Notes: a model not told the origin generated them from the sequence alone. DNA of 8,224 nt from Acidobacteriota bacterium (GCA_003222375.1 QHVX01000261.1:1-8224), one strand, 5' to 3'. Positions 1 to 6,830 are shown, counted from the first letter of the stretch. Translations and numbers: made by a program.

Positions 1-965
1 CCTTCCGGCGTCGTCGTGATGCCGTCGAAATCCGATCCGAGGCCGACGTGCTCCACGCCGGCGATCTGCACGACGTGATCGATGTGATCGGCGACGTCGT
101 GCACGGTCGCGCGCGGAGCCGGATTCGCTGATTCCCACTGAGCGAGCAGCGCCTTCACCTTCTCCGGCTGGCCGCGGTAGAGCGCCTTGAGGCGTGCTTC
201 TTCTACATCCTTCGCGGCGTCGCGTGCGCGCACCTTCTCGGAGGAGAAAGAGGTGACAAACGAGACCATCACTACGCCGTCGTTGTCCTTGAGCCGGCGC
301 AGCACGTCGTCGGGGACATTTCGCGCATGATCGACGAGCGCGCGCGCCGATGAATGCGAGAAGATGACCGGCGCGACGGCGACGTCGAGAACGTCGTGCA
401 TCGTCTTCGGTGCGACGTGCGACAGATCGACGAGCATGCCGAGGCGATTCATCTCCGCGATAACCAGCTTGCCGAACGGAGTGAGGCCGTTGTGAATCGG
501 ATTGTCGGTCGCCGAATCGGCCCAATCGGTATTGTCGCTGTGCGTGATCGTCATGTAGCGCGCGCCGTTCGCGTAAAGCTGGCGGAGAACGGCGAGCGAG
601 TTGCCGATCGAATGGCCGCCTTCCACTCCGATGAGCGAGGCGATCTTTCCGCTGTGATGAATGCGCACGACGTCATCGGCGGTGCGTGCGAGCTCGAACG
701 TGTCGGGATACATTTCGTCGAGACGGTGCACGACGTCGACCTGTTCGAGGACCGCGCGCACTGCGTCCGCGCCCTTGAGCGACGTCGGAACGTAGACGGA
801 CCAGAATTGTGCGCCGAGCCTTCCCTGCCGCAGCCGCGGGATATCGGTGTGCAGCGGCGGTGTGAGCTTGCTCTGGTCCTGCCGGATGTCGATCTGCGCG
901 AGATGGTCCTTAACGCGTTCCTCATATTGATAAGGCAGATCGTTGTGTCCGTCGATCAGCGGCAC
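1..965 (-). pseudogene. Membrane dipeptidase (peptidase M19), catalytic body, cut by an inversion at its 5' end and by the window edge at its 3' end
   Basis: This is an open minus-strand frame of about 320 codons, starting near 965 and still open at base 1. It carries the M19 landmarks in order: LIDGHNDLP with the HxD zinc ligands (His codon 945-947, Asp 939-941), GVEGGHSIGN with the bridging Glu, THSDNTDWADS, VDLSHVAPKTMHDVL, FSHSSARALVDHARNVPDDVL, and HVGLGSDFDGITTTPEG at the window edge. M19 enzymes are binuclear zinc amidohydrolases that cleave dipeptides and are usually exported. The catalytic residues look intact, but there is no credible start: no ATG and no signal peptide lie upstream, because the frame runs into the antisense of the gene's own C-terminus at 963-980. 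A gene caller might take GTG at 965-963, which would be spurious. I infer that the true N-terminus lies left of the window, on the plus strand. The family assignment is very secure and the broken state is well supported. Confidence 0.88.
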
Positions 966-980
966 TTCGCGGAGCTCATC
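963..980. other. Inversion junction inside the dipeptidase gene
   Basis: These 18 bases read HFAELI on the plus strand, continuing into the genuine dipeptidase tail. On the minus strand they read DELREV, continuing into the genuine PLIDGHNDLP start of the mature enzyme. The sequence includes the palindrome GAGCTC at 972-977. A junction plausible in both directions is what recombination between two short inverted repeats would leave, one repeat near the 5' end of the gene and one near its 3' end. The partner copy would lie left of the window, so the repeat itself is inferred, not seen. Confidence 0.5.
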
Positions 981-1127
981 CGCCGCGGCTACACCGACGA
1001 ACAGCTCAAAGGCATCGCCGGACTGAATGTGCTCCGCGTGATGCGGAAGGTCGAAGCAGTCGCAGCGCGGCTGCAGAAAGAGAAACCGCCGTCGGATGCG
1101 CGGATCGCCGAAGTGGATAAGCCATGA
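963..1127 (+). pseudogene. C-terminal tail of the M19 membrane dipeptidase, opposite strand to its body
   Basis: The plus frame reads HFAELIRRGYTDEQLKGIAG, then NVLRVMRKVEAVAARLQ and a short charged tail, ending with TGA at 1125-1127. This is the usual end of M19 dipeptidases, which follows about ten residues after the GSDFDGI..PEGLEDVS segment seen at the left window edge on the other strand. The plus frame stays open upstream to 354, but that part is only the antisense shadow of the dipeptidase body, so a 257-residue product from 354 would be a chimera. The next gene starts with ATG at 1124, overlapping this stop by ATGA, as expected for an operon once led by an intact plus-strand dipeptidase. 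The alternative, a remnant of a second dipeptidase copy, is possible but less economical. Confidence 0.75.
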
Positions 1128-1252
1128 CTCTCAGGACGAACGCCAGAATCGCCGGCTTCGCATTCCTCTTCTACATCGCAGCAGGGATCTCCAGTCTGGC
1201 GCTGGCTGGCCGGCCACATGTGACAGGCGTTCTCACCATATTCACTTCGCTT
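1124..1252 (+). pseudogene. N-terminal remnant of a DUF4386-type membrane protein
   Basis: Starting at the ATG that overlaps the dipeptidase stop, the frame reads MTLRTNARIAGFAFLFYIAA, then GISSLALAGRP and HVTGVLTIFTSL. The NARIAGFxFLxYIxAG opening and hydrophobic first helix are typical of DUF4386 proteins, which are multi-pass inner-membrane proteins of unknown function about 220-240 residues long. After about residue 43 (near 1250) the resemblance stops, and the frame continues as low-quality, Arg-rich sequence to a stop at 1390 that is the antisense of the M28 tail. The short distance between the first helix and the VLTIFTSL stretch suggests that a further 15-25 residues are missing near 1211. 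This is therefore a dead fragment. The assignment rests on recalled family resemblance of about 40 residues, so confidence is moderate. Confidence 0.5.
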
Positions 1253-1452
1253 CTCCACGCGGGCGGAGCCGAGGCGATCGGTGAGGTAGTCATAGCCGAA
1301 GGCATCGAGACCGCCGCGCACCGCCGGATTTCGACGGAACAGACCGCGAGTCGCCGCCGGTGGAACCGACGAGAAGATACGCGAGACTGAGCGGACCATT
1401 TCTCCCTCGTACCATTTCTGGAAGCGCTGGAGGTTCGCGGCCTCCTCCGGAT
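1231..1452 (-). pseudogene. Out-of-frame C-terminal segment of the M28 peptidase, itself truncated
   Basis: In the minus frame shifted by one base from the M28 gene, the translation runs PEEAANLQRFQKWYEGEM, VRSVSRIFSSVPPA, then LFRRNPAVRGGLDAFGYDYL and TDRLGSARVEK. This is the kind of C-terminal extension found in secreted M28 peptidases of this type (RRNP..xGPxxxFGYDY), so it is the natural continuation of the preceding gene. Removing one base in the GGAGGAAT stretch near 1455 would join IVEED directly to PEEAANLQRF. After about 1250 the sequence no longer looks like the family: the usual last 50-70 residues are missing, and the DNA there instead encodes, on the other strand, the DUF4386 fragment. 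It is a remnant and not a separate gene. Confidence 0.7.
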
Positions 1453-2954
1453 TCCTCCTCGACGATAGTGAGGATCTCCGGCGCATCGGCAGCGCTCACG
1501 TTCGCGAGGACCAGGCCGCACGCGGCTGCGATGAACCCGGCGCGCTTCAGTTTCGTCGGATCGATCTTCGACGGAGTATCGGCGTTCGTGTGGATGAAGG
1601 GATCGGGCCAATCGTTGAGATAGATCGAGGGGATTCCCCACGAGCTGTCGCTGTACACCTCGTGATCGCTGCCGAGCGTCAGCGGGACGAACGCGGCTCG
1701 AAGCGCTTCGCGTCCGCCTTCCGGCGCGACGAGCGGCCACCGCGCGCTGCCGGTCATCGCGTACTGCGACGATTGCTCGTCGGCGAACGCTCCGATCTTG
1801 GCCGCCACGTCATAGACAAAGGATGGAAGACTTGCCGGGCCTCGGGTGACGTGAAAGATGGTCTTCGTCTCGCTGCCGCCGCCGACCATGTCCAGATGAA
1901 TCGCCGCTTTGATATGCGCCGCCAGCTCTGGCCGTCCGTTGAGGAGTGCCATCGTTCCCTCGATCTCCGGCGGCCAGACGAAGCGGAGGGTGCGTCGTGG
2001 CGGAGCGATCCGTTTCTCCTCGATGAGCTTTCGCAGCGTGCGCGCCACTTCGAGGATCGTGGCGCATCCGCTGGCGTTGTCGTTCGCACCCGGCCGCGGA
2101 TGGTCGAGATGGCAGCTAAAGACGATTTCCTCAGTGCGAACCGCGGGATCCACTCCGGGAATCGTCGCGGTGGCGATCTCGTAGAAGCCTGGATGCTGCC
2201 CCGCCCGCACGACGGCGTGCAGGCGAACGCGCTCCGCTCTCTGAAGACGATCGCGCAGTCCGCGGGCCTCGCCAAGTGAAATCATGAATCCGAATGTGGG
2301 CGTCGCGCTGAATGTGTCGAGATGGCCCCATCGCACGAGCGTTTCATCCTGCTTCCACCAGGCCGTGCGCTGATTCGGCGCATAGCTGACGATGCCCGCC
2401 GCGCCGTGCCCGGCAACAGCGATCCTCTGCACCGCGCCGGGCTGCGATCCGGTCAGCACGATCTTGCCCTTGACGTCCTTTCCAACGTAATCGCTGTCCT
2501 CCAGGCCTTCGCCAACATCGACGAGATCCGCGGTCACGTCGGCGCTCTCGCTGTCTTGCGCGAGCGTGATCGGCGCGGCGTCCCAGCTCGCGAGCCTGCG
2601 CGCTGCGTTTCCATCCGCATCGAGCATCCACAGCTCGGCAAAATCGGCATCCCAGGCGGGACGCGATCGCTGCGTTCCGTAGAAGAGCTTTCCGTCGGCC
2701 GGCAGTTTCTCGAGATGCGCGTCGGTGTATCCATACTTCTGCAGCTCGCCGAGGATCTGCTCGGCGGCTCGATGAAAGTCGCGTGAATCGCGCATGCGGT
2801 GGAGTCGCGAAAAACCCTCCAGGTTTCGCTTTGCCGATTCGCCCGACATCTCAGCCGATAGCGCCGTAATCTGCGCATCAGACAAAAGCGGAACGGTCTG
2901 GCTGTTGAGCGACGCTGAGATCGTGAGCAGGAGCGCAGTGGCCGCCAATCGCAT
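1290..2954 (-). CDS. Secreted M28 family zinc aminopeptidase with PA-like insert, C-terminus frameshifted
   Basis: The 554-residue frame starts with a signal peptide (MRLAATALLLTISASLNS, residues 1-18). A helical region follows, then a PA-like segment at about 140-215 (DLVDVGEG, GKIVLTGSQPG, AGHGAAGIVSYAPN), then the M28 catalytic domain. Likely zinc ligands are all present: His282 in CHLDHPRPGANDNASG, Asp292 in the same motif, Glu330 in PPEIEGT, Asp355 in HLDMVGG and His455 in IHTNADTPSKID. The enzyme probably trims N-terminal residues of peptides in the periplasm or outside the cell. From about residue 500 (IVEEE) the frame turns into Gly/Pro/Ser/Arg-rich sequence, while the expected helical tail continues in another minus frame, so a one-base shift has altered the last ~54 residues. 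The catalytic core is untouched and the product may be active if stable. The gene is divergent from the heparinase-like gene, with 46 bases between starts. Confidence 0.88.
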   Translation of the reverse strand: MRLAATALLLTISASLNSQTVPLLSDAQITALSAEMSGESAKRNLEGFSRLHRMRDSRDFHRAAEQILGELQKYGYTDAHLEKLPADGKLFYGTQRSRPAWDADFAELWMLDADGNAARRLASWDAAPITLAQDSESADVTADLVDVGEGLEDSDYVGKDVKGKIVLTGSQPGAVQRIAVAGHGAAGIVSYAPNQRTAWWKQDETLVRWGHLDTFSATPTFGFMISLGEARGLRDRLQRAERVRLHAVVRAGQHPGFYEIATATIPGVDPAVRTEEIVFSCHLDHPRPGANDNASGCATILEVARTLRKLIEEKRIAPPRRTLRFVWPPEIEGTMALLNGRPELAAHIKAAIHLDMVGGGSETKTIFHVTRGPASLPSFVYDVAAKIGAFADEQSSQYAMTGSARWPLVAPEGGREALRAAFVPLTLGSDHEVYSDSSWGIPSIYLNDWPDPFIHTNADTPSKIDPTKLKRAGFIAAACGLVLANVSAADAPEILTIVEEESGGGREPPALPEMVRGRNGPLSLAYLLVGSTGGDSRSVPSKSGGARRSRCLRL

Positions 2955-3000
2955 CGCGAGAGTTTATCGCCCAACTTTCACGGCGAGAAACTCCGCGTAA
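2955..3000. promoter_or_regulatory. Short divergent intergenic region between M28 and heparinase-like genes
   Basis: Only 46 bases separate the two divergent start codons, so both promoters must lie here or reach into the 5' ends of the genes. An AT-rich GATAAACT on the minus strand, about 10-17 bases before the M28 ATG, could be a -10 element, but the region 17 bases upstream is a poor -35. Neither start has a clear Shine-Dalgarno sequence. The position supports regulatory content; the individual elements are not established. Confidence 0.3.
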
Positions 3001-5475
3001 ATGTTCAGGATTGCGTTTCGATCGGCTCTCGCCGCGGTGGCATTCGCATCCGCAATGCACGCCGACGTGGTCGCCACACATCCACGCCTCCTGCTGACGA
3101 GCGCGGAGAAGAACCGTCTCCTCGCGAAGATCAACACCAACGATCCGTCGTGGCAAGCGCTCAAAGCGCGCGCCGACACGCTCGTCACTTACTCGATCAA
3201 TCCGTACAAGTTCGCCAGCAGAAACGACGCACCGAATGGCACGATCTATTACAGCTACCAGGGTGAGGGATGGTATGACGCAGCCTTACCGCTGGCCTTC
3301 GCCTATCAGATGACAGGCGATGCCCGATACTCGAACAAGCTGATCGAGCTCGCGCGGGAGATGATCCGCGCCCAGAGCGATCCGGACAACAGCCCGCCGA
3401 ACGCGCGACCGCCGATCCGGCCGGACAACTATTACCCGTCCCGAAATCTCGCGTCGGTGCTGGCATTCATCTACGACTACTGCTACGACCAGCTCAGCGC
3501 CTCGCTCAAGTCGGAAATCATCACGCTCATGAACGACTATTACGACGACGTGAGCGTCAACGGCTATCAGGCGCAGGTCTACAGCTATGCCGCCGACGGA
3601 AACTTTTTCGGAGGTCACCTCTACGGCGTGGCCCTGATGGGTTACGCCTCGTTCGGCGACAATCCCCGCGCGCAGGAAATGATCGAGTGGGCGCGGATCC
3701 GTTTCGATGGGATGCGTGGACCCACGGTGACCACATCGAAGGTCCCCCAAGCCTGGCGCACGCAGTGTTTCGACGGCGGACAGCGTCCAGCAGTGTCGCT
3801 CGATTTCAACGGTCCGGACATCACCGGCAATCCGTTCAAAGGCGGCTTCGACTTCCAGGCCTGGTCGTACGGCTCCGAAGAATACAGCCGGATGATCGAC
3901 TACATGCTGATCGTCAAAAGCGCCACGGGCGAGGATATCGCCACGCCCCACATCGCCTGGTTCTCGCAGATCCTCCGTGCCGAGAAGCACGCCCTCTTTC
4001 CGAATCGATTCATGATCGACCCGACGGGCGACTGGGGAGGGTATCAGGGGGCGGTCATCCCCAGAGCGCTTCCGATGCGTTTGGCCTTCATGCTCGCCGG
4101 GACGGCGGACGGGCCGGCAGCGCAGCACTTCCTTTATTCAGAGATCGCCGAATCAACCATTCCCAATGTCGAGGTGTTTTCCGCTCCTGAATGGGTGGAT
4201 TTTTTCTTCGGCAATCCTTCACGACCTTCCGCGGAGCTCGCTCTCCCGACTTACAACACGGGATTCGCGCCGAACTATCCGCAGGGTGCGCACAGCCCGG
4301 GCGGTACCAATGGCGCCATTCCCTACTTCATCATGCGCAGCGACTGGAGTCCCACCGCCACCTGGGCTTCCATTGAGATGGGGTCTCAATTTTGGGACGA
4401 TCATCAGCACTTCGCCGCCGGCCATCTGCTCATCGTTCGCGGCGGTGATTACCTGCTGGTGAGCGCCACCGACTGGAAAACGGAAGTGGATGCGAACGGC
4501 AATCCCATCTACGGCCGTTCAGGCATCCTCGGCACCTCTCTGCAGGCGCTCGAGTCTTCGCTGAACAACACGCTCTACTTCGACGACTTCGGCGATTTCC
4601 AGGGCCCAGACGAACCGGGCAGCGGCGGGCAGTCCGTGGTGGGAATCGACGAAGTCGTGGCGGACGAGTTGAACGAGGACTTCAGCTACGTCCGCAGCGA
4701 CCTGTCGACTGCCTACAATCGCTATGGCGATCAGACCGACACGCCGAACCGCAAGCTGGACTTCTTTTATCGCAACTTTCTCTATCTCCGCGCGTCGAAC
4801 ACGTTCATCGTCTATGACCAGGTCCAGGCGAAGGCGTCGAGCAATCCCAAAGGTGCGTACAAGAAACAAATCCGGTGGCATGTGCCGGAGGGGCCGAACA
4901 TCACGGGGAAGGTCGCGCGCGTCGATCACGGACAGTCGCGGCTGTTCATCGACACAGTGCTTCCCGCAAACGCGAAACTCGCGGTCGTCAATGAGTGGAA
5001 AAATCCTGATCCGTGCGATGGCTCCGATTCCGCGTGCGTTCCATTCGGCGCCGACGTCGCCACATTTCGCATCGAGGTCAGCGATCCGCAGAATCCATTG
5101 TTCATCCCCTTCCTGACGGTTCTGCGGCCGGGATCGAATACCGATTCGCCGCCGAGCAGTGCACAAATATCGTCGCTCGACGGCAAGATGATCGGCGTTG
5201 CGATCGGGACGCAGAACATCGTCCTCTTCAACAACCAACGCGGTCAGGTGCCCGCGCCGGTTACGTCGACGTCCTACAACTTCTCCGGGTCGGGAACCGC
5301 GACGCATACCCTCACGGGACTTGTGCCTGGCGCGCTCTACTCCGTCGCGCTGACGAACGGCGTCGTGCATATCGATCAGAGCGCTGCCGGAAACAAGACG
5401 GCATCACCGGCGGGCGTCCTTCACTTCACGTTATCTGCGCCGTCTCCATCCCGCCATCGCGCGGTAAAACCCTGA
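3001..5475 (+). CDS. Secreted heparinase II/III-like (polysaccharide lyase-type) enzyme
   Basis: The 824-residue product begins with a signal peptide (residues 1-21, cleavage after AMHA) followed by VVATHPRLLLTSAEKNRLLA, the typical opening of heparinase II/III and alginate-lyase type proteins. Residues ~50-400 look like an alpha/alpha toroid, with aromatic helices and NFFGGHLYG (His206), a probable active-site histidine. Residues ~440-700 form the beta-sandwich part, with MRSDW (445-449), QFWDDHQHFAAGH (His468, His470, His475) and RGGDYLLVSATDW, matching the MRxxW...HxH..G layout of these lyases. The last ~100 residues (SYNFSGSGTATHTLTGLVPG, GVLHFTLS) resemble an Fn3-like beta module. It probably cleaves an acidic polysaccharide by beta-elimination outside the cytoplasm; the substrate cannot be told. 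The frame is intact and longer than most lyases of the class (600-700 residues). ATG 3001 is chosen because it gives a proper signal peptide. A hydrolase with the same fold is an alternative. Confidence 0.85.
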   Translation: MFRIAFRSALAAVAFASAMHADVVATHPRLLLTSAEKNRLLAKINTNDPSWQALKARADTLVTYSINPYKFASRNDAPNGTIYYSYQGEGWYDAALPLAFAYQMTGDARYSNKLIELAREMIRAQSDPDNSPPNARPPIRPDNYYPSRNLASVLAFIYDYCYDQLSASLKSEIITLMNDYYDDVSVNGYQAQVYSYAADGNFFGGHLYGVALMGYASFGDNPRAQEMIEWARIRFDGMRGPTVTTSKVPQAWRTQCFDGGQRPAVSLDFNGPDITGNPFKGGFDFQAWSYGSEEYSRMIDYMLIVKSATGEDIATPHIAWFSQILRAEKHALFPNRFMIDPTGDWGGYQGAVIPRALPMRLAFMLAGTADGPAAQHFLYSEIAESTIPNVEVFSAPEWVDFFFGNPSRPSAELALPTYNTGFAPNYPQGAHSPGGTNGAIPYFIMRSDWSPTATWASIEMGSQFWDDHQHFAAGHLLIVRGGDYLLVSATDWKTEVDANGNPIYGRSGILGTSLQALESSLNNTLYFDDFGDFQGPDEPGSGGQSVVGIDEVVADELNEDFSYVRSDLSTAYNRYGDQTDTPNRKLDFFYRNFLYLRASNTFIVYDQVQAKASSNPKGAYKKQIRWHVPEGPNITGKVARVDHGQSRLFIDTVLPANAKLAVVNEWKNPDPCDGSDSACVPFGADVATFRIEVSDPQNPLFIPFLTVLRPGSNTDSPPSSAQISSLDGKMIGVAIGTQNIVLFNNQRGQVPAPVTSTSYNFSGSGTATHTLTGLVPGALYSVALTNGVVHIDQSAAGNKTASPAGVLHFTLSAPSPSRHRAVKP

Positions 5476-5482
5476 GCGCCGA

Positions 5483-6400
5483 TTAAAGCGTCAACTCCCA
5501 CGTCTCCGCCACGAGATCGTCGCGGCCGAAGCTTTTGTGCGGTTCCTCTTTCACCAGCACGAAGCCGGCCTTTCCGTAGAGATGCCGCGCGGCGTGGAGC
5601 TCGCTCTGCGTCCAGAGCGCGATCTTCTGATAGCCGGCCTGGCGCGCGAATCGGACGCATTCGCTGATGAGACGCTCGCCGATGCCCAAGCCGCGCGCCC
5701 GCGGTTCGACATAGAGCAGGCGGAGCTTGGCCATCGACTCGGTGTAGCGGACGAGGAAGACGGAGCCGACGACTTCGCCGTCTTTCTCCGCGATCCAGCA
5801 GCGTTCGCGCTGTGCATCGAGATGTTCGACGAACTCTCCGACGATTTTCGCCACCAGTGCCTCGAAGCGCTCGTCGTAGCGGTACGCATCGGCGTAGAGC
5901 ACACCGTGTCGGTAGACCACCCATCCGAGGTCGCCGGGATGTGGATCGCGAAGAAGAAACGACGCCTTCGACTCGGGCGGTGGACTGAGCACCTCCTCGA
6001 TGACGCGCATCGCGCCGAGCAGCCGTTGCTGATCGGCGACCGGCGCTTCGCGCAGAAGTTCAGCGACTTCTTCGTTCGCGCGCGTGTCGAGCGTGCGGAA
6101 CACGCGGCGTCCCTTGGCGGTCAGCGAGAGCAGGCTGACGCGAGCGTCTTCGCGAGACGTCGTTCGCTCGATGATCTTTTGGCGCTGCAAACGCTGGAGG
6201 ATGCGGCTCATGTAGCCGCGATCGAGCCGAAGGTCGGCGGCGATGGTGGCCGCAGTCGGTGAGTCGCGGTGTGCGATCTCATAGAGGATGCGGACTTCGG
6301 TGAGTGAGAAGTTGCTGCGCAGCAGATGTTCGGTGACGACGCCGATGTGTTCGGTGTAAAACCGGTTGAAGCGCCGGATGCGTTCAACCACCTCGCGCAT
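5483..6400 (-). CDS. MarR family regulator fused to a GNAT N-acetyltransferase
   Basis: The 305-residue protein has two domains. Residues ~5-135 are a MarR winged helix-turn-helix: FSLTEVRILYEIA, TIAADLRLDRGYMSRILQRL as the HTH, and EDARVSLLSLTAKG as the wing. Residues ~148-300 are a GNAT acetyltransferase: RCWIAEKDGEVVGSVFLVR, KLRLLYVEPRARGLGIGERL with the acetyl-CoA loop RARGLGIG (~234-241), and RHLYGKAGFVLVKEE. This fusion is a known architecture of about 300 residues. It is cytoplasmic and probably senses a small molecule and acetylates a small molecule or protein; its substrate is unknown. I chose ATG at 6400-6398 over the upstream TTG at 6442, because the longer version would place two operator-like palindromes inside the gene and family members start near here. 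It converges with the heparinase-like gene, with only 7 bases between stops and no visible hairpin terminator. It is intact. Confidence 0.92.
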   Translation of the reverse strand: MREVVERIRRFNRFYTEHIGVVTEHLLRSNFSLTEVRILYEIAHRDSPTAATIAADLRLDRGYMSRILQRLQRQKIIERTTSREDARVSLLSLTAKGRRVFRTLDTRANEEVAELLREAPVADQQRLLGAMRVIEEVLSPPPESKASFLLRDPHPGDLGWVVYRHGVLYADAYRYDERFEALVAKIVGEFVEHLDAQRERCWIAEKDGEVVGSVFLVRYTESMAKLRLLYVEPRARGLGIGERLISECVRFARQAGYQKIALWTQSELHAARHLYGKAGFVLVKEEPHKSFGRDDLVAETWELTL

Positions 6401-6403
6401 ATG

Positions 6404-6440
6404 GTTGACATTGTCAACTAATCTGATTGACTCCGTCAAC
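6404..6440 (-). promoter_or_regulatory. Tandem MarR-type operator and promoter in front of the MarR-GNAT gene
   Basis: Two 15-base palindromes lie in tandem: 6404-6418 (GTTGACA-T-TGTCAAC on the plus strand, 7-bp perfect arms) and 6426-6440 (ATTGAC-TCC-GTCAAC, 5 of 6 arm positions paired). Their centres, 6411 and 6433, are 22 bases apart, about two helical turns, so two dimers would bind the same face. TTGACA/TGTCAA arms are typical MarR-family operators. On the minus strand TTGACG (6439-6434) can serve as -35 and GACAAT, 18 bases downstream, as -10, so bound protein would block RNA polymerase. The inner palindrome ends 3 bases before the ATG. Negative autoregulation is inferred. Confidence 0.65.
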
Positions 6441-6779
6441 AAAGCTCGCGGGTGCGTCCCATACGATCGAATTGATCAAAACATAACGCCAGCCCGGACG
6501 GCGGACAAGATCGAGGACCAGCAGCCTGCCTCCGGGTTTCAATGCGCGTGACATCGCCCGAAGCGCCGATGTTAAATCGACATGGTGAAGCGTTCCGACT
6601 GTCAGGATGCAGTCGTAAGCTTCGGGAAAACGAGCCAGCCAATCGAACATGTCGGCGCAGGCGTATTCGATGGCTGCGTTGTCGCCGGTTCGTCGCTTCG
6701 CCTCAGCGATCATCCCGCCCGCGAAGTCGATGGCGTCGAAGTCACTTTGAATCTCAAACGCTGACGCGCTGGTTGGCAT
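6414..6779 (-). pseudogene. Core fragment of a class I SAM-dependent methyltransferase
   Basis: The 121-residue frame contains FDAIDFAGGMIAEAKRR, IEYACADMFDWL, YDCILTVGTLHHVD and ALKPGGRLLVLDLVRRPGW. These are motif II, the acidic motif III region, motif IV and the post-strand-5 region of the methyltransferase fold. Motif I, the Gly-rich VLDxGxGxG loop that binds SAM, is absent: the ATG at 6779 sits just before motif II and there is a stop shortly upstream. At the other end the protein stops soon after LDLVRRPGW, and its last residues (DGVNQIS) are read from the MarR operator sequence, with the TGA at 6416-6414 inside a palindrome. Family members are about 200-220 residues, so roughly 60 are missing at each end. 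It cannot be a working enzyme as it stands. The family call is secure and decay is strongly indicated. Confidence 0.75.
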
Positions 6780-6799
6780 TGGGGGCGATCTTGTATTCT
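6773..6799 (+). promoter_or_regulatory. Possible promoter for the DoxX gene
   Basis: TTGGCA (6773-6778) and TATTCT (6794-6799) resemble -35 and -10 hexamers, with a 15-base spacer, which is shorter than the ideal 17. They lie 32 bases upstream of the DoxX ATG. The position and orientation fit, but the spacing makes this weak. Confidence 0.25.
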
Positions 6800-6830
6800 G
6801 CGCACACTATGCATCCAACGGAGCGACGCA

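Noticed and set aside
1590..2279. Long plus-strand open frame of 229 codons
   Set aside because: It lies antisense to the M28 catalytic domain, is rich in Arg/Asp, and has no recognisable motif; it is a GC-driven shadow.
3286..4128. Minus-strand open frame of 280 codons
   Set aside because: Same situation: a shadow of the toroid domain coding sequence.
4519..5370. Long minus-strand open frame of 283 codons
   Set aside because: Antisense to the heparinase-like gene, with Arg/Val-rich composition and no family resemblance, whereas the plus-strand frame has a signal peptide and motifs.
5476..5482. Possible bidirectional terminator between the convergent heparinase-like and MarR-GNAT genes
   Set aside because: Only 7 bases lie between the stops, and I found no stem-loop with a T-tract around 5450-5500.
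5537..6262. Plus-strand open frame of 241 codons
   Set aside because: Antisense to the MarR-GNAT fusion, whose minus-strand frame has both domains in full.
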